This document shows, one piece after another, positions 15,132-31,400 of a stretch of 64,000 bases of DNA. The DNA is from Bombus terrestris (Eukaryota; Arthropoda; Insecta; Hymenoptera; Apidae). Position 1 is the first letter of the stretch, and each line of letters starts with the position of its first letter. The translations under genes were made by a program, and so were the position numbers. The notes under the pieces are model-generated. The model worked only from the letters and a program-made list of their open reading frames with translations, had not been told where the DNA came from and searched no databases. The DNA lies in NCBI RefSeq assembly GCF_910591885.1, contig NC_063275.1, positions 11,458,501 to 11,522,500 on the forward strand, read 5' to 3'.

Positions 15132-16560
15132 GTGATACGATATATCGTAATGCTATATAACGTTATACGTTATATCGCAATAGTATATAACGTTATACGT
15201 TATAACGTATTACTATATAACGAGATACGATATATCGTAATGCTATATAACGTTATAACTTATATCGTAATGATATATAACGTTGTACGTTATATCGTAA
15301 TAGTATACAACGTTATACGTTACATCCTAATACTATATAACGTTAAACGATATAATGTAATACTATATAACATGATACGATATATCCTAATGCTATATAA
15401 CGTTATACCTTGAATCCCAATAGTATATAACGTTATACGATATATCGTAATTGTATATAACGTTATACGTTATACCGTAACAGTAGATAACGTTATACGT
15501 GATATCGCAATAGCATATAACGTTATACGTTATAACGTAATACTATATAACGTGATGCGAAATATCGTAATGCTATATAACGTTATACGTTATATCGTAA
15601 TAGTATCTAACGTTATACGATATAACGTAATACTATATAACATGATACGATATATCCTAAAGCCATATAACGTTATACCTTGAATCGCAATAGTATCTAA
15701 CGTTATACGATATAACGTAATACTATATAACATGATACGATATATCGTAATGCTATATAACGTTATACCATGTATCGTAATACTATATAACGTTATACGT
15801 TATATCGCAATAATATATAACGTTATACGATATAACGTAATACTATATAACGTTATACGTTATATCGTAATAGTATATAACATAATACGATATATCGTAA
15901 TGCTATATAACGTTATAACTTATATCGTTATAGAATATAACGTTATACGTTATATCGTAACAGTATATAACGTTATACGTTATATCGTAACAGTATATAA
16001 CGTTCTACGTTATATCGTAACAGTATATAACGCTATACGTTATATCGTATTACTATATAACTTTATCCGTTGTGACGTAATACTGTATAACATGATACGA
16101 TACATCCTAATGCTATATAACGTTATACCTTGAATCGCAATAGTATATAACGTTATACGCTATACCTTAACAGTATATAACGTAATACGTTATTTCGTAA
16201 TACCATATAACGTTATACGTTATATCGTAATTGTACATAACGTTATACGTTATATCGCAATAGTATATACCGTTATACGTTATAACGTATTACTGTACAA
16301 CGAGATACGATATATCGTAATGCTATATAACGTTATAACTTATATCGTAATAGTATATAACGTTATACGTTATATCGTAACAGTATATAACGTTATACGT
16401 TATGTCGCATGACTATATAACTTTATCTGTTGTGACGTAATACTATAAAGCGTGATACGATATATCGTAATGCTATATAACGTTATACGTTATATCGCTA
16501 TAGTATATAACGTTATACGTTATAACGTATTACTATATAACGAGATACGATATATCGTAA

Positions 16561-17010
16561 TGCTATATAACGTTATAACTTATATCGTAATAATATATAA
16601 CGTATTACGTTATATCGTAATAGTATATAACGTTATACGTTACATCCTAATACTATATAACGTTAAACGATATAACGTAATACTATATAACATGATACGA
16701 TATATCCTAATGCTATATAACGTTATACGATATATCGTAATTGTATATAACGTTATACGTTATACCGTAACAGTAGACAACGTTATACGTGATATCGCAA
16801 TAGCATATAACGTTATACGTTATAACGTAATACTATATAACGTGATGCGATATATCGTAATGCTATATAACGTTATAACTTATATCGTAATAATATATAA
16901 CGTATTACGTTATATCGTAATAGTATATAACGTTATACGTTACATCCTAATACTATATAACGTTAAACGATATAACGTAATACTATATAACATGATACGA
17001 TATATCCTAA
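16561..17010 (+). repeat. 300-bp (10-monomer) duplication
   Basis: The 150 bases at 16561-16710 are repeated base for base, as far as I can see, at 16861-17010. Both carry ACGTATTACG, GTTACATCCTAATAC and GTTAAACGATATAACG. The segment between contains the GTAGACAACG and GTGATATCGC variants that also mark 17584 and later relatives. Confidence 0.87.
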
Positions 17011-18025
17011 AGCCATATAACTTATACCTTGAATCACAATAGTATATAACGTTATACGTTATCCCGCAGCAGTATATAACGTAATACGTTATATCGTAAT
17101 AGTATATGACGTTATACGTTATATCGTAGTAGTATATAACATGATACGATATGTCGTAATGCTATATAACGTTATAACTTATATCGTTATAGAATATAAC
17201 GTTATACGTTATATCGCAATAGTATATAACGTTATACCATGTATCGTAATACTATATAACGTTATACGTTATATCGCTATAGTATATAACGTTATACGTT
17301 ATAACGTATTACTATATAACGAGATACGATATATCGTAATGCTATATAACGTTATAACTTATATCGTAATAATATATAACGTTATACGTTATATCGTAAT
17401 AGTATATAACGTTATACGTTACATCCTAATACTATATAACGTTAAACGATATAACGTAATACTATATAACATGATACGATATATCCTAATGCTATATAAC
17501 GTTATACCTTGAATCCCAATAGTATATAACGTTATACGATATATCGTAATTGTATATAACGTTATACGTTATACCGTAACAGTAGACAACGTTATACGTG
17601 ATATCGCAATAGCATATAACGTTATACGTTATAACGTAATACTATATAACGTGATGCGATATATCGTAATGCTATATAACGTTATACCTTGAATCACAAT
17701 AGTATCTAACGTTATACTATATAACGTAATACTATATAACATGATACGATATATCCTAAAGCCATATAACTTATACCTTGAATCACAATAGTATATAACG
17801 TTATACGTTATCCCGCAACAGTATATAACGTAATACGTTATATCGTAATAGTATATGACGTTATACGTTATATCGTAGTAGTATATAACATGATACGATG
17901 TATCGTAATGCTATGTAACGTTATAACTTATATCGTTATAGAATATAACGTTATACGTTATATCGCAATAGTATATAACGTTATACCATGTATCGTAATA
18001 CTATATAACGTTATACGTTATATCG
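17000..18025 (+). repeat. 749-bp higher-order repeat carrying a one-base deletion
   Basis: A series starting with AAAGCCATATAACTTATACC, followed by TTATCCCGCA and GAATATAACG variants, occurs at 17000-17275 and again at 17749-18025. The deletion that turns ATAACGTTATACC into ATAACTTATACC (17021, 17770) makes the unit 749 rather than 750 bp. The same deleted allele is found at 28133, 35099 and 35848, and the last two are again 749 bp apart. Confidence 0.87.
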
Positions 18026-19403
18026 CAATAATATATAACGTTATACGATATAACGTAATACTATATAACGTTATACGTTATATCGTAACAGTATATAACG
18101 TTATACGTTATATCGTAACAGTATATAACGTTATACGTTATATCGTAACAGTATATAACGTTATACGTTATATCGTATTACTATATAACTTTGTCCGTTG
18201 TGACGTAATACTATAAATCGTGATACGATATATCGTAATGCTATATAACGTTATACCATGTATCGTAATAGTATATAACGTTATACGTTATATCGCAATA
18301 GCATATAACGTTATACGATATAACGTAATACTGTATAACATGATACGATATATCCTAATGCTATATAACGTTATAACTTATATCGTAAAAGTATATAACG
18401 TTATACGTAATATCGTAACAGTATTTAACGTTATACGTTATATCGTAATACTATATAACGTTATAAGTTATAACGTATTACTATATAACGTGATACGATA
18501 TATCGTAATGCTATATAACGTTATACGTTATATGGCAATAGCATATAACGTTATACGATATAACGTAATACTATATAACGTTATACGTTATATCGTAATA
18601 GTATATAACGTTATACGAGATATCGTAATAGTATATAACATGATACGATACATCCTAATGCTATATAATGTTATACCTTGAATCGCAATAGTATATAACG
18701 TTATACGCTATACCGTAACAGTAAATAACGTAATACGTTATTTCGTAATACCGTATAACGTTATAAGTTATATCGTAATTGTACATAACGTTATACGTTA
18801 TATCGCAATAGTATTTACCGTTATACGTTATAACGTATTACTGTACAACGAGATACGATATATCGTAATGCTATATAACGTTATAACTTATATCGTAATA
18901 GTATATAACGTTATACGATATATCGTAATTGTATATAACGTTATACGTTATACCGTAACAGTATATAACGTTATACGTTATATCGTAATGCTATATACCG
19001 TTATACGTTATAACGTATTACTGTACAACGAGATACGATATATCGTAATGCTATATAACGTTATAACTTATATCGCAATAGTATATAACGTTATACGATA
19101 TATCGTAATTGTATATAACGTTATACGTTATACCGTAACAGTATATAACGTTATACGTTATATCGCAATAGCATATAACGTTATACGTTATAACGTAATA
19201 CTATATAACATGATACGACATATCTTAATGCTATATAACGTTGTACCTTGAATCGTAATAGTATATAACGTTATACGATATAACGTAATACTGTATAACA
19301 TGATACGATATATCCTAATGCTACATAACGTTATACCTTGAATCGCAATAGTATATAACGTTATACGTTATACCGTGACAGTATATAACGTTATACGTTA
19401 TAT

Positions 19404-19420
19404 CGTAATACCGTAACAGT
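19404..19420 (+). other. 8-bp partial-monomer insertion (phase +8), first instance
   Basis: A monomer start (GTAATACC) is followed directly by another monomer start (GTAACAG), leaving an 8-bp fragment between full monomers and shifting the register by +8. Identical junctions occur at about 25928 and 33043, with the same flanking variants. One rare event has therefore been copied with its block. Such junctions are expected from out-of-register exchange within an array. Confidence 0.87.
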
Positions 19421-21339
19421 ATATAACGTTATACGTTATATCGTAATACCATATAACGTTATACGTTATAACGTAATACTATATAACGTGATGCGATATA
19501 TCGTAATGCTATATAACTTTATACGTTGTGACGTAATACTATAAAACGTGATACGATATATCGTAATGCTATATAACGTTATACCATGTATCGTAATAGT
19601 ATATAACGTTATACGATATATCGTAATAGTATATAACATGATACGATACATCCTAATGCTATATAACGTTATACCTTGAATCGCAATAGTATATAACGTT
19701 ATACGCTATACCGTAACAGTATATAACGTAATACGTTATTTCGTAATACCATATAACGTTATAAGTTATATCGTAATTGTACATAACGTTATACGTTATA
19801 TCGCAATAGTATATACCGTTATACGTTATAACGTATTACTATATAACGAGATACGATATATCGTAATGCTATATAACGTTATAACTTATATCGTTATAGT
19901 ATATAACGTTATACGTTATATCGTAATTGTACATAACGTTATACGTTATATCGCAATATTATATAGCGTTATACGTTATAACGTATTACTAAATATCGAG
20001 ATACGATATATCGTAATGCTATATAACGTTATACGTTATATGGCAATAGTATATAACGTTATACGTTATATCGTAATTGTATATAACGTTATACGTTATA
20101 CCGTAACAGTATATAACGTTATACGTTATACCGTAACAGTATATAACGTAATACGTTATATCGTAATAGTATATAACGTTATACGTTATATCGTAATAGT
20201 ATATAACATGATACGATATATCGTAATGCTATATAACGTTATACGTTATATGGCAATAGTATATAACGTTATACGTTGTATAGTAATAGTATATAACGTT
20301 ATACGTTATATCGTAATTGTATATAACGTTATACGTTATATCGTAATTGTACATAACGTTATACGTTATATCGCAATAGTATATAACGTTATACGTTATA
20401 ACGTATTACTATATAACGACATACGATATATCGTAATGCTATATAACGTTGTAACCTATATCGTAATAATATATAACGTTATACGTTATATCGTAATTGT
20501 ATATAACGTTTTACGTTATACCGTAACTGTATATAACGTTATACGTTATATCGTAATTGTATATAACGTTATACGTTATACCGTAACAGTATATAACGTA
20601 ATACGTTATATCGTTATACTATATAACGTTATACGTTATATCGTAATAGTATATAACGTTATAACTTATATCGTAATAGTATATAACGTTATGCGTTATA
20701 ACGTATTACTATATAACGAGATACGATATATCGTAATGCTATATAACGTTATAACTTATATCGTAATAGTATATAACGTTATACGTTATATCGTAATTGT
20801 ACATAACGTTATACGTTATATCGCAATAGTATATACCGTTATACGTTATAACGTAATACTATATAACGAGGTACGGTATATCGTAATGCTATATAACGTT
20901 ATACCTTGTATCGCAATAGTATATAACGTTATACGTTATATCGTAATTGTATATAACGTTATACGTTATACCGTAACAGTATATAACGTTATACGTTATA
21001 TCGCAGTAGTATATAACGTTATACGTTATACCGTAACAGTATATAACGTAATACGTTATATCGTAATATTATATAACGTTATACGTTATATCGTAATAGT
21101 ATGTAACATGATACGATATATCGTAATGCTATATAACGTTATACGTTATATCGCAATAGTATATAACGTTATACGATATAACGTAATACTATATAACGTT
21201 ATACGTTATATCGTAATAGTATATAACATGATACGATATATCGTAATGCTATATAACGTTATACGTTATATGGCAATAGTATATAACGTTATACGCTATA
21301 TCGTAACAGTATATAACGTTATACGATATAACGTAATAC

Positions 21340-24300
21340 TATATAACGTTATACGTTATATCGTAATAGTATATAACATGATACGATATATCGTAATGCT
21401 ATATAACGTTATACGTTATATGGCAATAGTATATAACGTTATACGTTATATCGTAATAGTATATAACGTTATACGTTATACCGTAACAGTATATAACGTT
21501 ATACGTTATACCGTAACAGTATATAACGTTATACGTTATATCGCAATAGCATATAACGTTATACGTTATAACGTATTGCTATATAACGAGATACGGTATA
21601 TCCTAATGCTATATAACGTTATACCTTGAATCGCAATAGTATATAACGTTATACGATATAACGTAATACTATATAACGTTATACGTTATATCGTAACAGT
21701 ATATAACGTTATACGATATAACGTAATACTATATAACGTTATACGTTATATCGTAATAGTATATAACATGATACGATATATCGTAATGCTATATAACGTT
21801 ATACGTTATATCGCAATAGTATATAACGTTATACGATATAACGTAATACTATATAACGTTATACGTTATATCGTAATAGTATATAACATGATACGATATA
21901 TCGTAATGCTATATAACGTTATACGTTATATCGTAATTGTATATAACGTTATACGTTATACCGTAACAGTATATAACGTTATACGTTATACCGTAACAGT
22001 ATATAACGTTATACGTTATATCGTAATTGTATATAACGTTATACGTTATACCGTAACAGTATATAACGTTATACGTTATATCGAAGTAGTATATAACGTT
22101 ATACGTTATACCGTAACAGTATATAACGTAATACGTTATATCGTAATAGTATATAACGTTATACGTTATATCGTAATAGTATATAACATGATACGATATA
22201 TCGTAATGCTATATAACGTTATACGTTATATGGCAATAGTATATAACGTTATACGTTGTATAGTAATAGTATATAACGTTATACGTTATATCGTAATTGT
22301 ACATAACGTTATACGTTATATCGTAATTGTACATAACGTTATACGTTATATCGCAAAAGTATATAACGTTATACGTTATAACGTATTACTATATAACGAC
22401 ATACGATATATCGTAATGCTATATAACGTTGTAACCTATATCGTAATAATATATAACGTTATACGTTATATCGTAATTGTATATAACGTTTTACGTTATA
22501 CCGTAACTGTATATAACGTTATACGTTATATCGTAATTGTATATAACGTTATACGTTATATCGTAATTGTACATACCGTTATACGTTATATCGCAATAGT
22601 ATATACCGTTATACGTTATAACCTATTACTATATAACGAGATACGATATATCGTAATGCTATATACCGTTATACGTTATATCGTAATAGTATATAACGTT
22701 ATACGTTATATCGTAATACTATATAACATGATACGATATATCTTAATGCTATATAACGTTGTACCTTGAACCGTAATAGTATATAACGTTATACGATATA
22801 ACGTAATACTGTATAACATGATACGATATATCCTAATGCTACATAACGTTATACCTTGAATCGCAATAGTATATAACGTTATACGTTATACCGTAACAGT
22901 ATATAACGTTATACGTTATATCGTAATACTATATAACGTTATACGATATAACGTAATACTATATAACGTGATGCGATATATCGTAAAGCTATATAACGTT
23001 ATACCATGTATCGTAATAGTATATAACGTTATACGATATAACGTAATAATATATAACATGATACGATACATCCTAATGCTATATAACGTTATACCTTGAA
23101 TCGCAATAGTATATAACGTTATACGCTATACCGTAACAGTATATAACGTTATACGTTATACCAGAATAGCATATAACGTTATACGTTATAACGTATTACT
23201 ATATAACGAGATACGATATATCCTAATGCTATATAACGTTACAACTTATATCGCAAAGTATATAACGTTATACGTAATATCGTAACAATATTTAACGTTA
23301 TACGTTATATCGTAATACTATATAACGTTATAAGATATAACGTATTACTATATAACGTGATACGATATATCGTAATGCTATATAACGTTATACGTTATAT
23401 GGCAATAGCACATAACGTTATACGATATAACGTAATACTATATAACGTTATACGTTATATCGTAATAGTATATAACGTTATACGATATATCGTAATAGTA
23501 TATAACATGCTTCGATATATCGTAAAGCTATATAACGTTATACCATGTATCGTAATAGTATATAACGTTATACGATATAACGTAATAATATATAACATGA
23601 TACGATACATCCTAATGCTATATAACGTTATACCTTGAATCGCAATAGTATATAACGTTATACGCTATACCGTAACAGTATATAACGTAATACGTTATTT
23701 CGTAATACCATATAACGTTATACGTTATATCGTAATTGTACATAACGTTATACGTTATATCGCAATAGTATATACCGTTATACGTTATAACGTATTACTG
23801 TACAACGAGATACCATATATCGTAATGCTATATAACGTTATAAATTATATCGTAATAGTATATAACGTTATACGTTATATCGTAACAGTATATAACGTTA
23901 TACGTTATGTCGTATTACTATATAACGTAATACGATATATCGTAATGCTATAAAACGTTATAACTTATATCGTAATAGTATATATGGTTATACGTTATAT
24001 CGTAATAGTATATAACGTTATACGATACAACGTAATACTGTATAACATGATACGATATATCCTAATGCTATATAACGTTATACGTTTAATCGCAATAGTA
24101 TATAACGTTATACGTTATATCGTAGTAGTATATAACATGATACGATATATAGTAATGCTATATAACGTTATACGTTATATCGCAATAGTATATAACGTTA
24201 TACGTTATAACGTATTACTATATAACGTAATACGATATATCGCAATGCTATAAAACGTTATAACTTATATCGTAATAGTATATATGGTTATACGTTATAT

Positions 24301-27300
24301 CGTAATAGTATATAACGTTATACGATATATCGTAATAGTATATAACATGATACGATACATCCTAATGCTATATAATGTTATACCTTGAATCGCAATAGTA
24401 TATAACGTTATACGTTATACCGTAACAGTATATAACGTAATACGTTATTTCGTAATACCGTATAACGTTATAAGTTATATCGTAATTGTACATAACGTTA
24501 TACGTTATATCGCAATAGTATTTACCGTTATACGTTATAACGTATTACTGTACAACGAGATACGATATATCGTAATGCTATATAACGTTATAACTTATAT
24601 CGTAATAGTATATAACGTTATACGTTATATCGTAACAATATATAACGTTATACGTTATGTCGTATTACTATATAACTTTATCCGTTGTGACGTAATACTA
24701 TAAAACGTGATACGATATATCGTAATGCTATATAACGTTATACGTTATATCGCAATAGTATATAACGTTATACGTTATAACGTATTACTATATAACGAGA
24801 TACGGTATATCGTAATGCTATATAACGTTATAACTTATATCGTAATAATATATAACGTTATGCGGTATATCATAATATTATATAACGTTATACGTTACAC
24901 CCTAATACTATATAACGTTAAACGATATAACGTGATACTATATAACATGATACGATATATCCTAATGCTATATAACGCTATTGCTTGAATCACAATAGTA
25001 TATAACGTTATACGATATATCGTAATTGTATATAACGTTATACGTTATACCGTAACAGTATATAACGTTATACGTTATATCGTAATGCTGTATAACGTGA
25101 TGCGATATATCGTAATGCTATATAACTTTATACGTTGTGACGTAATACTATAAAACGTGATACGATATATCGTAATGCTATATAACGTTATACCATGTAT
25201 CGTAATAGTATATAACGTTATACGTTATATCGCAATAGCATATAACGTTATACGATATAACGTAATACTGTATAACATGATACGATATATCCTAATGCTT
25301 TATAACGTTATAACTTATATCGTAAAAGTATATAACGTTATACGTAATATCGTAACAGTATTTAACGTTATACGTTATATCGTAATACTATATAACGTTA
25401 TAAGTTATAACGTATTACTATATAACGTGATACGATATATCGTAATGCTATATAACGTTATACGTTATATCGCAATAGTATATAACGTTATACGTTATAA
25501 CGTATTACTATATAACATGATACGACACATCATAATGCTATATAACGTTATAACTTATATCGTAATACCATATACCGTTATACGTTCTAGCGCAATAGTA
25601 TATAACGTTATACGGTATAACGTAATACTATATAACATGATGCGATATCTCGTAATGTTATATAACGATATACGTTATATCGTAATAGTATATAACGTTA
25701 TACGTTATATCCTAATACTATATAACATGATACGACATATCTTAATGCTATATAACGTTGTACCTTGAATCGTAATAGTATATAACGTTATACGATATAA
25801 CGTAATACGGTATAACATGATACGATATATCCTAATGCTACATAACGTTATACCTTGAATCGCAATAGTATATAACGTTATACGTTATACCGTAACAGTA
25901 TATAACGTTATACGTTATATCGTAATACCGTAACAGTATATAACGTTATACGTTATATCGTAATACCATATAACGTTATACGTCATAACGTAATACTATA
26001 TAACGTGATGCGATATATCGTAATGCTATATAACTTTATACGTTGTGACGTAATACTATAAAACGTGATACGATATATCGTAATGCTATATAACGTTATA
26101 CCATGTATCGTAATAGTATATAACGTTATACGTTATATCGCAATATCATATAACGTTATACGATATAACGTAATACTGTAAACATGATACGATATATCCT
26201 AATGCTATATAACGTTATAACTTATATCGTAAAAGTATATAACGTTATACGTAATATCGTAACAGTATTTAACGTTATACGTTATATCGTAATACTATAT
26301 AACGTTATAAGTTATAACGTATTACTATATAACGTGATACGATATATCGTAATGCTATATAACGTTATACGTTATATGGCAATGGCATATAACGTTATAC
26401 GATATAACGTAATACTATATAACGTTATACGTTATATCGTAATAGTATATAACGTTATACGATATATCGTAATAGTATATAACATGATACGATACATCCT
26501 AATGCTATATAACGTTATACCTTGAATCGCAATAGTATATAACGTTATACGCTATACCGTAACAGTATATAACGTAATACGTTATTTCGTAATACCATAT
26601 AACGTTATAAGTTATATCGTAATTGTACATAACGTTACACGTTATATCGCAATAGTATATACCGTTATACGTTATATCGTATTACTATATAACTTTATCC
26701 GTTGTGACGTAATACTATAAAACGTGATACGATATATCGTAATGCTATATAACGTTATACCATGTATCGTAATAGTATATAACGTTATACGTTATATCGC
26801 AATAGCATATAACGTTATACGATATAACGTAATACTGTATAACATGATACGATATATCCTAATGCTATATAACGTTATAACTCATATCGTAAAAGTATAT
26901 AACGTTATACGTAATATCGTAACAGTATTTAACGTTATACGTTATATCGTAATACTATATAACGTTATAAGCTATAACGTATTACTATATAACGTGATAC
27001 GATATATCGTAATGCTATATAACGTTATACGTTATATGGCAATAGCATATAACGTTATACGATATAACGTAATACTATATAACGTTATACGTTATATCGT
27101 AATAGTATATAACGTTATACGATATATCGTAATAGTATATAACATGATACGATATATCGTAAAGCTACATAACGTTATACCATGTATCGTAATAGTATAT
27201 AACGTTATACGATATAACGTAATAATATATAACATGATACGATACATCCTAATGCTATATAACGTTATACCTTGAATCGCAATAGTATATAACGTTATAC

Positions 27301-28455
27301 GCTATAACGTAACAGTATATAACGTAATACGTTATTTCGTAATACCATATAACGTTATACGTTATATCGTAATTGTACATAACGTTATACGTTATATCGC
27401 AATAGTATATACCGTTATACGTTATAACGTATTACTGTACAACGAGATACGATATATCGTAATGCTATATAACGTTATAACTTATATCGTAATAGTATAT
27501 AACGTTATTCGTTATATCCTAACAGTATATAACGTTATACGTTATGTCGCATTACTATATAACTTTATCTGTTGTGACGTAATACTATAAAGCGTGATAC
27601 GATATATCGTAATGCTATATAACGTTATACGTTATATCACTATAGTATATAACGTTATACGTTATAACGTATTACTATATAACGAGATACGATATATCGT
27701 AATGCTATATAACGTTATAACTTATATCGTAATAATATATGACGTATTACGTTATATCGTAATAGTATATAACGTTATACGTTACATCCTAATACTATAT
27801 AACGTTAAACGATATAACGTAATACTATATAACATGATACGATATATCCTAATGCTATATAACGTTATACCTTGAATCCCAATAGTATATAACGTTATAC
27901 GATATATCGTAATTGTATATAACGTTATACGTTATACCGTAACAGTAGACAACGTTATACGTGATATCGCAATAGCATATAACGTTATACGTTATAACGT
28001 AATACTATATAACGTGATGCGATATATCGTAATGCTATATAATGTTATACCTTGAATCACAATAGTATCTAACGTTATACGATATAACGTAATACTATAT
28101 AACATGATACGATATATCCTAAAGCCATATAACTTATACCTTGAATCACAATAGTATATAACGTTATACGTTATCCCGCAACAGTATATAACGTAATACG
28201 TTATATCGTAATAGTATATGACGTTATACGTTATATCGTAGTAGTATATAACATGATGCGATATGTCGTAATGCTATATAACGTTATAACTTATATCGTT
28301 ATAGAATATAACGTTATACGTTATATCGCAATAGTATATAACGTTATACCATGTATCGTAATACTATATAACGTTATACGTTATATCGCTATAGTATATA
28401 ACGTTATACGTTATAACGTATTACTATATAACGAGATACGATATATCGTAATGCT
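21340..28455 (+). repeat. Higher-order block E, left copy of 7.1-kb tandem duplication
   Basis: The monomer order here is repeated immediately downstream, at 28456-35421, at an offset of 7,115 bp. That equals 237 monomers plus the net +5 from four internal indels (-1 at 23255, +8 at 25928, -1 at 26180, -1 at 28133). This copy has a private one-base deletion at 26180 (GTAAACATG for GTATAACATG). It also has about 150 bp near 26250-26400 that the right copy lacks. The block is itself composite: parts resemble 16.4-19.9 kb. Confidence 0.9.
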
Positions 28456-31400
28456 ATATAACGTTATACGTTATATCGTAATAGTATATAACATGATACG
28501 ATATATCGTAATGCTATATAACGTTATACGTTATATGGCAATAGTATATAACGTTATACGTTATATCGTAATAGTATATAACGTTATACGTTATACCGTA
28601 ACAGTATATAACGTTATACGTTATACCGTAACAGTATATAACGTTATACGTTATATCGCAATAGCATATAACGTTATACGTTATAACGTATTGCTATATA
28701 ACGAGATACGGTATATCCTAATGCTATATAACGTTATACCTTGAATCGCAATAGTATATAACGTTATACGATATAACGTAATACTATATAACGTTATACG
28801 TTATATCGTAACAGTATATAACGTTATACGATATAACGTAATACTATATAACGTTATACGTTATATCGTAATAGTATATAACATGATACGATATATCGTA
28901 ATGCTATATAACGTTATACGTTATATCGCAATAGTATATAACGTTATACGATATAACGTAATACTATATAACGTTATACGTTATATCGTAATAGTATATA
29001 ACATGATACGATATATCGTAATGCTATATAACGTTATACGTTATATCGTAATTGTATATAACGTTATACGTTATACCGTAACAGTATATAACGTTATACG
29101 TTATATCGCAATAGCATATAACGTTATACGTTATATCGTAATTGTATATAACGTTATACGTTATACCGTAACAGTATATAACGTTATACGTTATATCGAA
29201 GTAGTATATAACGTTATACGTTATACCGTAACAGTATATAACGTAATACGTTATATCGTAATAGTATATAACGTTATACGTTATATCGTAATAGTATATA
29301 ACATGATACGATATATCGTAATGCTATATAACGTTATACGTTATATGGCAATAGTATATAACGTTATACGTTGTATAGTAATAGTATATAACGTTATACG
29401 TTATATCGTAATTGTATATAACGTTATACGTTATATCGTAATTGTACATAACGTTATACGTTATATCGCAAAAGTATATAACGTTATACGTTATAACGTA
29501 TTACTATATAACGACATACGATATATCGTAATGCTATATAACGTTGTAACCTATATCGTAATAATATATAACGTTATACGTTATATCGTAATTGTATATA
29601 ACGTTTTACGTTATACCGTAACTGTATATAACGTTATACGTTATATCGTAATTGTATATAACGTTATACGTTATATCGTAATTGTACATACCGTTATACG
29701 TTATATCGCAATAGTATATACCGTTATACGTTATAACCTATTACTATATAACGAGATACGATATATCGTAATGCTATATACCGTTATACGTTATATCGTA
29801 ATAGTATATAACGTTATACGTTATATCCTAATACTATATAACATGATACGATATATCTTAATGCTATATAACGTTGTACCTTGAACCGTAATAGTATATA
29901 ACGTTATACGATATAACGTAATACTGTATAACATGATACGATATATCCTAATGCTACATAACGTTATACCTTGAATCGCAATAGTATATAACGTTATACG
30001 TTATACCGTAACAGTATATAACGTTATACGTTATATCGTAATACCATATAACGTTATACGTTATAACGTAATACTATATAACGTGATGCGATATATCGTA
30101 AAGCTATATAACGTTATACCATGTATCGTAATAGTATATAACGTTATACGATATAACGTAATAATATATAACATGATACGATACATCCTAATGCTATATA
30201 ACGTTATACCTTGAATCGCAATAGTATATAACGTTATACGCTATACCGTAACAGTATATAACGTTATACGTTATACCAGAATAGCATATAACGTTATACG
30301 TTATAACGTATTACTATATAACGAGATACGATATATCCTAATGCTATATAACGTTACAACTTATATCGCAAAGTATATAACGTTATACGTAATATCGTAA
30401 CAATATTTAACGTTATACGTTATATCGTAATACTATATAACGTTATAAGATATAACGTATTACTATATAACGTGATACGATATATCGTAATGCTATATAA
30501 CGTTATAGGTTATATGGCAATAGCACATAACGTTATACGATATAACGTAATACTATATAACGTTATACGTTATATCGTAATAGTATATAACGTTATACGA
30601 TATATCGTAATAGTGTATAACATGCTTCGATATATCGTAAAGCTATATAACGTTATACCATGTATCGTAATAGTATATAACGTTATACGATATAACGTAA
30701 TAATATATAACATGATACGATACATCCTAATGCTATATAACGTTATACCTTGAATCGCAATAGTATATAACGTTATACGCTATACCGTAACAGTATATAA
30801 CGTAATACGTTATTTCGTAATACCATATAACGTTATACGTTATATCGTAATTGTACATAACGTTATACGTTATATCGCAATAGTATATACCGTTATACGT
30901 TATAACGTATTACTGTACAACGAGATACCATATATCGTAATGCTATATAACGTTATAAATTATATCGTAATAGTATATAACGTTATACGTTATATCGTAA
31001 CAGTATATAACGTTATACGTTATGTCGTATTACTATATAACGTAATACGATATATCGTAATGCTATAAAACGTTATAACTTATATCGTAATAGTATATAT
31101 GGTTATACGTTATATCGTAATAGTATATAACGTTATACGATACAACGTAATACTGTATAACATGATACGATATATCCTAATGCTATATAACGTTATACGT
31201 TTAATCGCAATAGTATATAACGTTATACGTTATATCGTAGTAGTATATAACATGATACGATATATAGTAATGCTATATAACGTTATACGTTATATCGCAA
31301 TAGTATATAACGTTATACGTTATAACGTATTACTATATAACGTAATACGATATATCGCAATGCTATAAAACGTTATAACTTATATCGTAATAGTATATAT

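Noticed and set aside
19866..21629. 587-codon open frame as a repeat-rich membrane or surface protein
   Set aside because: The peptide is a degenerate decapeptide with no other domain, no signal peptide and no non-repetitive end. The frame is open simply because the period is a multiple of three.
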